Source of the DNA: Halodurantibacterium flavum
Lineage (GTDB): Bacteria > Pseudomonadota > Alphaproteobacteria > Rhodobacterales > Rhodobacteraceae
Length of the DNA stretch: 64,000 nucleotides
Assembly (NCBI RefSeq): GCF_042681825.1
Contig: NZ_JBHUGH010000010.1
Location: 199,203-263,202, forward strand
Reading direction: 5' to 3'
The notes beneath the pieces are model-generated. The model saw only the letters and a list, made by a program, of their open reading frames with translations. It made no database searches and was not told where the DNA came from. Below, piece by piece: positions 33,416-41,504 of the stretch. The first letter of the stretch is position 1, and each line of letters opens with the position of its first letter. A program made the position numbers and the translations under genes.

Positions 33416-34642
33416 GTGAAGGTTCTGCTGGTCCACCAGAACTTTCCGGGCCAGTTCCTGCATCTTGTCCCCGCCCTGCGGGCGCGCGGGCATGAGGTGC
33501 TCGGGCTCACGGCGCTCGGGAACCGTCGCCCGTCGCCGGTGCCCGTCTCCTATTACCGGTTCGATCCGCCCCCGGTCGACGGTGGGGCCGTGCGCCTTGG
33601 CCGCAGCTATGTCGAGCAGACCGACCGTGCGTCCGCGGTGGCGCGGGCGGCGCTGGTGCTGCGGGACAGGCATGGATATGTGCCCGATGTCATCTTTGGC
33701 CATTGCGGCTGGGGCGAGACGCTGTTCCTGCGCGAGGTCTGGCCGCAGGCGCGCCTGCTGGTTTATGCGGAATTCTTTCACGGGACCCGGGGCCGCGACA
33801 CGTTCTTCGACCCGGAATTCGGCCAGCCCGGGTTGCCGGCGGCCCTCGGGGTCGTGGCGCGGACGGCGGGCTACGCGCAGGCGATGGCGCAGGCGGATGC
33901 CGCCGTCTGCCCGACCGAATGGCAGGCGAGCACCTTTCCCGCCTGTTTCCGGCCGCGCATCAGCGTGATCCATGACGGGATCGACACCGATACGCTTTGC
34001 CCCGACCCGACTGCCCGCTTCCGGCTGCCGGATCATGGCGGGTTCCTTCATGCGGGGCAGGAGGTCTTGACCTATGTCTCCCGCAATCTGGAGCCCTATC
34101 GCGGCTTTCATCGCTTCATGCGTGCGCTGCCGGCCGTTCTTCAGGCCCGCCCGGACGCGCAGGTGGTTATCGTGGGCGGGACGGCCACCAGCTACGGCGC
34201 CCCGCCCACGGGCGGCGGCAGTTGGAAGGACGCGATGATCCATGAACTGGGGCACAGGCTGGACCGTTCGCGCGTCCATTTCACCGGGACTTTGCCCTAT
34301 GACAGCTATCGCCGCCTGATGCAGGTGTCGCGGGTGCATTGCTATCTGACGGTGCCCTTTGTCCTGTCGTGGTCGCTCATCGAGGCGATGAGCACCGGCG
34401 CGACCATCGTCGGGTCCGACACCGCCCCGGTGCAGGAGGTCATCCGCCACGGCGAAACCGGGCTGCTGGTCGATTACTTCGACACGACCCGTCTTTCCGA
34501 CGCCCTAGCCGATGCGCTGGCGGACCCGGCCGCATATGCGCATCTGGGACGGGCGGCGCGGGCAGAGGCGGTCGCCCGGTTCGATTTCCGCCGCATCTGC
34601 CTGCCCCGTCTTCTCGACTTCGTGGAAACCGCCGGAACCTAG
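33416..34642 (+). CDS. Glycosyltransferase family 4 protein
   Basis: The 408-residue GT-B protein starts MKVLLVHQNFPGQF, the nucleotide-binding N-terminal strand-loop, and has GT4-like C-terminal motifs: HDGIDTDTL, VIVGG, and a late EAMSTGATIVGSDTAPVQEVI with the acid residue before a GLLV turn. Substrate is unknown. It starts with GTG 8 bases after yejF and so may be part of that transcript. It ends overlapping the stop of hemN on the other strand by three bases. Confidence 0.82.
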   Translation: MKVLLVHQNFPGQFLHLVPALRARGHEVLGLTALGNRRPSPVPVSYYRFDPPPVDGGAVRLGRSYVEQTDRASAVARAALVLRDRHGYVPDVIFGHCGWGETLFLREVWPQARLLVYAEFFHGTRGRDTFFDPEFGQPGLPAALGVVARTAGYAQAMAQADAAVCPTEWQASTFPACFRPRISVIHDGIDTDTLCPDPTARFRLPDHGGFLHAGQEVLTYVSRNLEPYRGFHRFMRALPAVLQARPDAQVVIVGGTATSYGAPPTGGGSWKDAMIHELGHRLDRSRVHFTGTLPYDSYRRLMQVSRVHCYLTVPFVLSWSLIEAMSTGATIVGSDTAPVQEVIRHGETGLLVDYFDTTRLSDALADALADPAAYAHLGRAARAEAVARFDFRRICLPRLLDFVETAGT

Positions 34643-35994
34643 ATCGCGGCCGAATGCTGCGCCTTGGTCTGATCATAGGCATCGAAGCAGCGCGCGATCA
34701 TCCGCGTAAGGGGGCGCGCCTCTGGCGGCACCCGCAGACCCTGCGCATCGACCTCGATCATCCCCTCGAACCTCGCCCGAACGTCGTGGAACAGGGCGGT
34801 CAGCTCCGGTGCCGACACCCCGAAGGTTTCGCTGATCTCGGCGGTCGAGATGGCGAAGTCGGACATCACCGCCTCGATCAGACGGGCGCGCATCAGATCG
34901 TCGCCGCGAAAGACATGGCCCCGCGCCGTCGCAAAACCGCCCCCCCGGACCGCCTTGATGTAGTCGGAGGTCGCAGGGGCGTTCTGCGCATAGCCCTGCG
35001 GAAACCGCGAGATGCTGGACGCCCCCAGCCCGATCAGGACGGGCGCGGTATCGTCGGTATAGCCCTGGAAATTCCGCCGCAGACGCCCGGTGCGGGCCGC
35101 CACAGCGAGACCGTCGCCAGGGCGGGCAAAATGGTCGATGCCAATCTCTTCATAGCCGTCCCATGCGAAAAGGCGGCGCGCGGTTTCGAAAAGATGCAGG
35201 CGCTCTTCGGGGGTCGGCATGGCGTCTGACGGGATCATGGTCTGGCGCCGTGCCATCCATGGCACATGCGCATATCCATAAAGGGCAACGCGGTCGGGCG
35301 AGAGACTCAGGAGCTTTTGCACCGAGTCGGTGATCCGCCGCTGGGTCTGGTGCGGCAGGCCATAGAGGATGTCGGCGTTCAGGCTGGCGATGCCGCGGGC
35401 GCGGATCGCCTCGACTGCCGCTGCCGTGATCTCGTAGCTCTGGTCGCGACCGATGGTTTTCTGGATCAGCGGGTCGAAATCCTGCACCCCGATCGAGGCG
35501 CGTGTCATGCCGGCCGCGACCAGCGCGTCAAGACGCGGGCCGTCTATCTCGTTCGGGTCGATTTCGACCGAGAATTCGGCACCGGGAGCAAGGGGGGCCA
35601 CGGCGGCAATCGCGCGGGCAAGATCGGTTATCAGCGCGGGATCGAGCAGCGTCGGCGTCCCGCCGCCCCAGTGCAGCCGCCCGAGCCGCACCCCTTCCGG
35701 CAGGATGCGAGAGAGCATGGCAAGCTCGGCCTTCAGCACCTCGACATAGGACTGGACGGGGCCAAGCGTGCTCGTGCCTTGCGTCCGGCAGGCGCAGAAC
35801 CAGCACAGCCGGCGGCAAAAAGGCACATGGATGTAAAGCGAGACGTCGCATCCACGGGGGATGGCGGACACCCAGTCGGTAAAGTTTCCCGGCCCCACCG
35901 AGGCCGAGAAATGAGGCGCGGTCGGATAGCTCGTGTAGCGCGGGACACGCGCGTCAAAGAGCCCGAGACGGGTAAGTTGCGATTCCGTGTTCAT
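34639..35994 (-). CDS. hemN: Oxygen-independent coproporphyrinogen III oxidase
   Basis: The 451-residue radical-SAM enzyme decarboxylates coproporphyrinogen III without oxygen, allowing haem and bacteriochlorophyll synthesis when anoxic. PRYTSYPTAPHF near the N-terminus and the cluster motif CRRLCWFC (C-x3-C-x2-C) are the HemN signature, and the HemN C-terminal domain is present. The ATG at 35994 is followed by family-like sequence; the longer frame into fnrL is a shadow. An FNR box is centred 41.5 bases upstream of the ATG, so it is likely FnrL-activated. The aerobic counterpart hemF is at 50499. Confidence 0.95.
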   Translation of the reverse strand: MNTESQLTRLGLFDARVPRYTSYPTAPHFSASVGPGNFTDWVSAIPRGCDVSLYIHVPFCRRLCWFCACRTQGTSTLGPVQSYVEVLKAELAMLSRILPEGVRLGRLHWGGGTPTLLDPALITDLARAIAAVAPLAPGAEFSVEIDPNEIDGPRLDALVAAGMTRASIGVQDFDPLIQKTIGRDQSYEITAAAVEAIRARGIASLNADILYGLPHQTQRRITDSVQKLLSLSPDRVALYGYAHVPWMARRQTMIPSDAMPTPEERLHLFETARRLFAWDGYEEIGIDHFARPGDGLAVAARTGRLRRNFQGYTDDTAPVLIGLGASSISRFPQGYAQNAPATSDYIKAVRGGGFATARGHVFRGDDLMRARLIEAVMSDFAISTAEISETFGVSAPELTALFHDVRARFEGMIEVDAQGLRVPPEARPLTRMIARCFDAYDQTKAQHSAAI

Positions 35995-36028
35995 TGCACT
36001 ACCGTAGGTTCGATACGCCCTTGCAGCC

Positions 36029-36042
36029 TTGATACAGATCAA
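36029..36042. promoter_or_regulatory. FNR/FnrL box between hemN and fnrL
   Basis: TTGATACAGATCAA is a perfect match to the FNR consensus TTGAT-N4-ATCAA. It lies between the divergent hemN and fnrL genes and 34 bases upstream of the hemN ATG. Confidence 0.93.
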
Positions 36043-36046
36043 TCCC

Positions 36047-36808
36047 TTGAACCGACCCGCCCTGAAAGACCCGGCACCCATCGTCGTGCACCAGCAATGC
36101 GGCGACTGCCCGATACGGCATCGGGCGGTTTGCGCACGCTGCGACACGGACGAACTGGTGCAGCTGGAAGAGATCAAGTTCTACCGCAGCTTCGAGGCGG
36201 GCCAGACCGTGGTCTGGTCGGGCGACCGGATGGATTTCGTGGCATCGGTCGTGACCGGAATCGCCACCCTGACCCAGACAATGGAGGACGGGCGCCGGCA
36301 GATGGTGGGGCTCTTGCTGCCGTCGGACTTCGTGGGTCGGCCGGGGCGCGACCGGGCGGCCTATGACGTGACGGCGACCACCGACCTTGTCATGTGCTGT
36401 TTCCGGAAAAAGCCGTTCGAAGACATGATGATCCGGACGCCCCATATCGGCCAGCGCCTGCTTGAGATGACGCTGGACGAACTGGACGCGGCGCGGGAGT
36501 GGATGTTGCTTCTGGGCCGCAAGACCGCGCGCGAAAAGATTGCGAGCCTGATTGCCATTATCGCACGCCGCGACGCGGCGCTCGGGCTCAGGGGCAAGAC
36601 GCGGAACCTGACGCTTGACCTGCCGCTCACGCGTGAGGCGATGGCGGATTACCTTGGGCTCACGCTCGAAACCGTCAGCCGGCAGATTTCTGCGCTGCGC
36701 AAGGACGGCATCATCGTCCTGGATGGCAAGCGCCACGTCACGATCCCCGATTTCGACCGCCTGCTGGAAGAGGCGGGCGATGACAGCGACGGCGGTTTCC
36801 TCGTCTGA
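36047..36808 (+). CDS. fnrL: Oxygen-sensing transcription regulator FnrL
   Basis: This CRP/FNR-family regulator senses oxygen through a 4Fe-4S cluster and switches on low-oxygen genes. The cysteine cluster CGDCPIRHRAVCARC is near the N-terminus, a further Cys pair is in DLVMCCFRKK, and the C-terminal HTH reads LTREAMADYLGLTLETVSRQISALRKDG. The start is uncertain: there is no ATG in the right place. TTG at 36047 gives 253 residues; TTG at 36029 would start inside the FNR box, and GTG at 36086 or CTG at 36062 are alternatives. No good ribosome-binding site precedes any of them. It is divergent from hemN. Confidence 0.92.
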   Translation: MNRPALKDPAPIVVHQQCGDCPIRHRAVCARCDTDELVQLEEIKFYRSFEAGQTVVWSGDRMDFVASVVTGIATLTQTMEDGRRQMVGLLLPSDFVGRPGRDRAAYDVTATTDLVMCCFRKKPFEDMMIRTPHIGQRLLEMTLDELDAAREWMLLLGRKTAREKIASLIAIIARRDAALGLRGKTRNLTLDLPLTREAMADYLGLTLETVSRQISALRKDGIIVLDGKRHVTIPDFDRLLEEAGDDSDGGFLV

Positions 36809-36829
36809 CGCCGTCGCTGTGGCGCAGGG

Positions 36830-37666
36830 TCAATGGGCCATGAAGACCGGCAGGTCGGTGTTTTCCAGCATGTTCCGGGTCGCGCCGCCAAGGATCGCCT
36901 GCCGCAGGCGCGAATGGCCATAAGCACCCATCACCACCATGTCCGCGCCGATATCGCGCCCGTGGCGGATGATGACGTCTGAAATGCGGGGCATGGTGCG
37001 GGCAAGCACCGAAACCTCGGTCCGCACCCCGTGCCGTGCCAGCATCTGGCAAAGTGCACCGCCCGGGTCGGACCGTTCCGGACCGTGCTGTGGCGGGTCG
37101 ATGATCGCCACGTTCACCAGATCCGCTTCCTTGAGCAGCGGCAGTGCGCGGCGGATCGCGACCATCGCCTCGGCGCTCTGGTTCCAGGCGACGAGGATGC
37201 GCTTGCCGAAAGCCGCGGGCATTTCGGCCGGCATGACCAGCACCGGGGCGCCGCCGGCAAAGAGCGCCGCCTCGACCACCGCCTCATCTTCCAGCGCCTT
37301 GTCCTCTCCGTAGGGTTTCGGCTGGATGACGAGGTCGCTGAACCGGGCGCGCAGCGACACAATGTCGGTCAGCGCGCCGACCTGGGTCACGGCCGTCTCG
37401 ACGCCCCAGCGCAGGGTCTGCCGGCCCAGCCAGTCGCGCGCGGCCTTGTCCAGCGCCTTCGCATCCTCTTGCGCCCTGGCGAGCGTTTCCTGAAACACCA
37501 CCGCCGAGGCACCGGCGTAGTAAAACCCGACCTGCGTCCGGTCGAGCCCGAGGCAGAGCACCTCGAGATGGGCATCCATCCGCTGTGCCACGTCGGCTGC
37601 CGCCGAAAGGGTAGGGGCGACATCCGCCTCGCGGGTCAGAACAGTCAGCAATGTCTTGTAAGCCAT
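36830..37666 (-). CDS. Universal stress protein, tandem UspA domains
   Basis: The 278-residue protein has two Usp folds: an N-terminal one starting KTLLTVLTREADVAPTL, and a second one with FGKRILVAWNQSAEAMVAIRRALPLL and the ATP-binding-type GADMVVMGAYGHSRLRQAILGGATRN. Role is probably stress or energy-state response. It is divergent from ccoN, and has an FNR box of its own centred 62 bases upstream of the ATG, so it is likely part of the low-oxygen regulon. AGGAGG precedes the start. Confidence 0.88.
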   Translation of the reverse strand: MAYKTLLTVLTREADVAPTLSAAADVAQRMDAHLEVLCLGLDRTQVGFYYAGASAVVFQETLARAQEDAKALDKAARDWLGRQTLRWGVETAVTQVGALTDIVSLRARFSDLVIQPKPYGEDKALEDEAVVEAALFAGGAPVLVMPAEMPAAFGKRILVAWNQSAEAMVAIRRALPLLKEADLVNVAIIDPPQHGPERSDPGGALCQMLARHGVRTEVSVLARTMPRISDVIIRHGRDIGADMVVMGAYGHSRLRQAILGGATRNMLENTDLPVFMAH

Positions 37667-37721
37667 CGGTCACCTCCTCTTGGCTACTGGTTGCACCTTA
37701 GCACATTCCGGAGGCGCGACA

Positions 37722-37735
37722 TTGACACGGATCAA
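37722..37735. promoter_or_regulatory. FNR box proximal to the universal stress gene
   Basis: TTGACACGGATCAA matches TTGAY-N4-ATCAA. A start site 41.5 bases downstream on the minus strand would fall near 37687, about 20 bases before the universal stress gene's ATG. Confidence 0.87.
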
Positions 37736-37753
37736 GCGGCGCCGTCCGGCGGT

Positions 37754-37767
37754 TTGACGCAGATCAA
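37754..37767. promoter_or_regulatory. FNR box proximal to ccoNOQP
   Basis: TTGACGCAGATCAA matches TTGAY-N4-ATCAA and is centred 32 bases from the other box. A start site 41.5 bases downstream would fall near 37802, leaving a ~60-base leader before ccoN. Confidence 0.88.
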
Positions 37768-37861
37768 GGTTTCCCCAGCGGCCTTCCGTCACAAGCAGGC
37801 TGTCGAAACGCCCCCCGCGCGATGATTCCCCGCATGGGGCAGGGACGAGGAAACGAGAAAA

Positions 37862-39463
37862 ATGTGGGATTACGTCAAACTGGTCGCGCTGGGGCTGATT
37901 GCGCTGTTCGCAGCGATCGCCGCCAACTACGCGCGCGACCTGGCCTATATGGTCCATGCAATACTGATCATGCTCATCGCGGGCGGGATGTTCCTGTGGC
38001 AGGTCCGCCGGATAGATGAGCCGAAACCCGTGCCGCAGGCCGGCTACATGGACGGTGTGGTGCGCGCCGGCGTGATCGCCACCGCCTTCTGGGGGGTTGC
38101 GGGCTTTCTGGTCGGCACCTTCATCGCCTTCCAGCTTGCCTTTCCCGTGCTCAATTTCGACTGGGCCGAGGGCTATGCGAATTTCGGGCGGCTGCGGCCG
38201 CTGCATACCTCGGCCGTGATCTTTGCTTTCGGGGGCAACGCGCTGATCGCCACGTCGTTCTATGTCGTGCAGCGGACAAGCGCCGCGCGGCTCTGGGGCG
38301 GGAACGCGGCCTGGTTCGTATTCTGGGGCTACAACATCTTCATCGTGCTGGCCGCCACGGGCTATCTGCTGGGCGCGACGCAGTCCAAGGAATATGCGGA
38401 ACCCGAGTGGTATGTGGACTGGTGGCTGACCATTGTCTGGGTCGTCTATCTTGCGGTTTTCCTCGGGACGATCATCAACCGGAAAGAGCGGCACATCTAT
38501 GTCGCTAACTGGTTCTACCTTGCCTTCATCGTCACTGTCGCGATGCTGCATGTGGTGAACAACCTCAGCCTGCCGGTGTCGATCTGGGGGTCGCGGTCGG
38601 TGGGCGCGTTTTCGGGCGTGCAGGACGCGATGGTCCAGTGGTGGTACGGCCATAACGCGGTGGGTTTCTTCCTGACCGCGGGCTTTCTGGGCATGATGTA
38701 TTACTTCATCCCCAAACAGGCCGAGCGTCCGGTCTACAGCTACAAGCTGTCGATCATCCACTTCTGGGCGCTGATCTTTCTTTATATCTGGGCGGGGCCG
38801 CACCACCTGCACTACACCGCGCTGCCCGACTGGGCCCAGACGCTGGGCATGACCTTTTCGATCATGCTCTGGATGCCGAGCTGGGGCGGCATGATCAACG
38901 GGCTGATGACCCTTTCCGGCGCGTGGGACAAGCTGCGCACCGATCCGGTGATCCGCATGATGGTCGTGGCGGTGGGCTTTTACGGCATGGCGACCTTCGA
39001 GGGGCCGATGATGTCGATCAAGGCGGTCAACTCGCTGTCGCACTACACCGACTGGACCATCGGGCATGTCCATTCCGGCGCGCTTGGCTGGAACGGGATG
39101 ATCACCTTTGGCGCGCTCTACTTCCTCGTGCCGCGGCTCTGGCAGCGGGAACGGCTCTATAGCGTCAGCCTCGTGAACTGGCACTTCTGGCTCGCGACGA
39201 TCGGGATCGTGCTTTACGCCGCCTCGATGTGGGTGACGGGCATCATGGAAGGCCTGATGTGGCGCGAGGTCGACGCCCAGGGCTTCCTCGTGAACTCCTT
39301 CGCCGACACCGTGGCGGCCAAGTTCCCGATGTATGTGGTCCGGTCGCTGGGCGGGGTGCTCTATCTCTCGGGCGCGCTCATCATGTGTTACAACCTCTGG
39401 AAAACCGTGACTTCGGTCGGCGCCCGCTCGACCGCCACCGCCACGGCCGTTCCGGCTGAATAA
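37862..39463 (+). CDS. ccoN: Cytochrome cbb3 oxidase subunit I
   Basis: The 533-residue membrane subunit carries the catalytic haem b-haem b3-CuB centre that reduces oxygen with high affinity. About twelve membrane segments are visible, and histidines occur in the expected places: RPLHTSAVIFAFGGNALI (haem b), WWYGHNAVGFFLTAGF (CuB) with AGPHHLHYTA, and HWHFWLAT-type near the C-terminus. It is the first gene of ccoNOQP and is preceded by two FNR boxes. Confidence 0.97.
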   Translation: MWDYVKLVALGLIALFAAIAANYARDLAYMVHAILIMLIAGGMFLWQVRRIDEPKPVPQAGYMDGVVRAGVIATAFWGVAGFLVGTFIAFQLAFPVLNFDWAEGYANFGRLRPLHTSAVIFAFGGNALIATSFYVVQRTSAARLWGGNAAWFVFWGYNIFIVLAATGYLLGATQSKEYAEPEWYVDWWLTIVWVVYLAVFLGTIINRKERHIYVANWFYLAFIVTVAMLHVVNNLSLPVSIWGSRSVGAFSGVQDAMVQWWYGHNAVGFFLTAGFLGMMYYFIPKQAERPVYSYKLSIIHFWALIFLYIWAGPHHLHYTALPDWAQTLGMTFSIMLWMPSWGGMINGLMTLSGAWDKLRTDPVIRMMVVAVGFYGMATFEGPMMSIKAVNSLSHYTDWTIGHVHSGALGWNGMITFGALYFLVPRLWQRERLYSVSLVNWHFWLATIGIVLYAASMWVTGIMEGLMWREVDAQGFLVNSFADTVAAKFPMYVVRSLGGVLYLSGALIMCYNLWKTVTSVGARSTATATAVPAE

Positions 39464-39473
39464 GGGGGCTGTC

Positions 39474-40199
39474 ATGGGAATCCTCGACAAGCACAAGAAA
39501 ATCGAAACCCACGCCACGCTGCTTCTGGTGCTCAGCTTTCTGGTGGTCACCATCGGCGGCATCGTGCAGATCGCACCACTGTTCTATCTGGAAAACACCA
39601 TCGAAGAGGTGGAGGGCGTGCGGCCCTATTCCCCGCTCGAACTGGCGGGGCGCGAGGTCTATGTCCGCGAAGGGTGCTATGCCTGTCACAGCCAGATGAT
39701 CCGCCCGATGCGCGATGAGGTGGAACGCTATGGCCATTACAGCCTGGCGGCGGAATCGATGTATGACCGCCCGTTCCAGTGGGGGTCGAAACGGACCGGC
39801 CCCGATCTGGCGCGGGTTGGCGGGCGCTATTCCGACGAATGGCACGTCCAGCATCTGATCGACCCGCAATCGGTGGTGCCGGAATCGATCATGCCGAAAT
39901 ATGGCTTTCTGCTGAACCGGCAGCTCGATGGCCGCTATATCGCCGACCTGATGCGCACGCATCGTGCCATCGGTGTGCCCTATACCGATGAGATGATCCG
40001 GAACGCCCGCGCCGATTTCCTTGCGCAGGCGGATGCCGACAGCAACTTTGACGCGCTGGTCGAACGCTATCCGGGCGCACAGGTGCGCAACTTCGACGGG
40101 CGGCCGGGGGTGTCCGAAATGGATGCGCTGGTGGCCTACATGCAGATGCTCGGCACGCTGGTCGATTTCTCGACCTTCACGCCCGACGCGAGCCGCTGA
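39474..40199 (+). CDS. ccoO: Cytochrome cbb3 oxidase subunit II
   Basis: The 241-residue protein is the membrane-anchored monohaem cytochrome c subunit. One N-terminal membrane segment (about residues 14-38) is followed by the haem motif CYACHS (near residue 70) and a C-terminal axial methionine region. It starts 10 bases after ccoN and ends 10 bases before ccoQ. GGGGG lies before the ATG. Confidence 0.96.
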   Translation: MGILDKHKKIETHATLLLVLSFLVVTIGGIVQIAPLFYLENTIEEVEGVRPYSPLELAGREVYVREGCYACHSQMIRPMRDEVERYGHYSLAAESMYDRPFQWGSKRTGPDLARVGGRYSDEWHVQHLIDPQSVVPESIMPKYGFLLNRQLDGRYIADLMRTHRAIGVPYTDEMIRNARADFLAQADADSNFDALVERYPGAQVRNFDGRPGVSEMDALVAYMQMLGTLVDFSTFTPDASR

Positions 40200-40209
40200 G
40201 GAGGTCGCG

Positions 40210-40392
40210 ATGGAACTCTATACGCTTCTGCGCGCCTTTGCCGACAGCTGGATGCTCTTGTTCATGACGTTGTTCTTCGTGGGCGTCATCCTCTTTGCCT
40301 TCCGGCCCGGCAGCCGCCGCGTGCATCAGGAAACCGCTGGCATGATCTTTCGCAACGATGACTGCCCCGCACCCGAAAAGGAGACCCGGTGA
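40210..40392 (+). CDS. ccoQ: Cytochrome cbb3 oxidase subunit CcoQ
   Basis: The 60-residue single-TM protein starts MELYTLLRAFADSWMLLFM and has a membrane segment (residues about 13-34) followed by the typical short cytoplasmic tail. CcoQ stabilises the cbb3 complex, and in Rhodobacter it relays oxygen signals. It sits between ccoO and ccoP, overlapping the ccoP start. Confidence 0.9.
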   Translation: MELYTLLRAFADSWMLLFMTLFFVGVILFAFRPGSRRVHQETAGMIFRNDDCPAPEKETR

Positions 40393-41330
40393 TGGTCGAT
40401 AAAGAAGACAAGGTGCCGGAAAACCGGGTCGCGCCGCCGGAACGGCAATATCCCGACCCGAAGCCGGTGCTGCGCAAGAAGGTTCCCGGCGAGGTGCAGA
40501 CCACCGGTCATGTCTGGGACGGGATCGAGGAATACGACAACCCGATGCCGCGCTGGTGGCTCTGGACCTTTTACGTGACGATCGCCTGGGCGATCCTCTA
40601 CATGATCGCCTTTCCCGCCTGGCCACTGATCCGGCAGGCGACCCCGGGTCTTTTGGGCTATTCGACCCGGGCGGCTGTCGTGACCGAGATCGAGGGCTTC
40701 AACGAGCGCAACGCCATCTGGTTCGAACGCCTCGCCTCGGCCGATCTTGCCACCGTGCCACAGGATGATGAGTTGAACCGCTTTGCCGTTTCGGCCGGGG
40801 CGGCGGTGTTCCGGACCCAGTGTTCGCAATGCCATGGCTCTGGCGCGGCGGGCGTGCAGGCGCAGGGCTTTCCGAACCTTCTGGACGATGACTGGCTGTG
40901 GGGCGGCACGGTCGAGGATATCCATGCCACGGTAAGCCACGGCATCCGGAACGAAACCGACCCCGATGCCCGCTGGTCGCAAATGCCCGCCTTCGGCGAG
41001 ATCCTGCCCCGCGAAGAGATCGACGCGGTGGTGCAGCATGTGCTTGCCCTTTCGGGGCAGAGCCATGATCGCGCCCTTGCGGCAACCGGGGCGGGGATGT
41101 TTGCGGACAACTGTGCATCGTGTCACGGTGATGCAGGGCAGGGCGACCGTTTCCAGGGGGCGCCGCAGCTCAACGACGCGATCTGGCTCTATGGCGGTTC
41201 GGAGGCCGCGATCCGCGAGACGGTAGCGAAGAGCCGCTTCGGCGTCATGCCGGCCTTTGCCGGGCGTATCCGCGAGGCCGATATCCGTGCCGTGTCGCTT
41301 TATGTACATCAATTGGGCGGGGGCGAATAG
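40392..41330 (+). CDS. ccoP: Cytochrome cbb3 oxidase subunit III
   Basis: The 312-residue dihaem cytochrome c subunit passes electrons to CcoO/CcoN. It has an N-terminal membrane segment (about residues 58-80, WTFYVTIAWAILYMIAF) and two haem motifs, CSQCHG and CASCHG. The ATG at 40392 follows AGGAG by about eight bases and is preferred to the GTG one codon earlier. It overlaps ccoQ by one base. Confidence 0.96.
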   Translation: MVDKEDKVPENRVAPPERQYPDPKPVLRKKVPGEVQTTGHVWDGIEEYDNPMPRWWLWTFYVTIAWAILYMIAFPAWPLIRQATPGLLGYSTRAAVVTEIEGFNERNAIWFERLASADLATVPQDDELNRFAVSAGAAVFRTQCSQCHGSGAAGVQAQGFPNLLDDDWLWGGTVEDIHATVSHGIRNETDPDARWSQMPAFGEILPREEIDAVVQHVLALSGQSHDRALAATGAGMFADNCASCHGDAGQGDRFQGAPQLNDAIWLYGGSEAAIRETVAKSRFGVMPAFAGRIREADIRAVSLYVHQLGGGE

Positions 41331-41358
41331 GCGCTGACAGCCTGAGGGCGCGATGATC

Positions 41359-41387
41359 GGGCCGGTCCTTTCGGGGGCCGGCCCTTT
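41359..41387 (+). terminator. Hairpin terminator after ccoNOQP
   Basis: GGGCCGG and CCGGCCC pair across a ~12-base loop containing further pairing and are followed by TTT. It separates ccoP from the FNR box of ccoG. Confidence 0.65.
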
Positions 41388-41432
41388 GCATGGACGATAC
41401 GGGGCATGAAAAGATGCGGGCGATCCGCTTCT

Positions 41433-41446
41433 TTGACTCAGGTCAA
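41433..41446. promoter_or_regulatory. FNR-type dyad upstream of ccoG
   Basis: TTGACTCAGGTCAA has perfect TTGAC/GTCAA arms. A start site 41.5 bases downstream would be near 41481, about 24 bases before the ccoG GTG. Confidence 0.8.
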
Positions 41447-41504
41447 GGTGCGCCGGCGGATCGGGCGCTATCAGGGGCGGAGCGAAACGAAAGGCGACGC
41501 CCCC

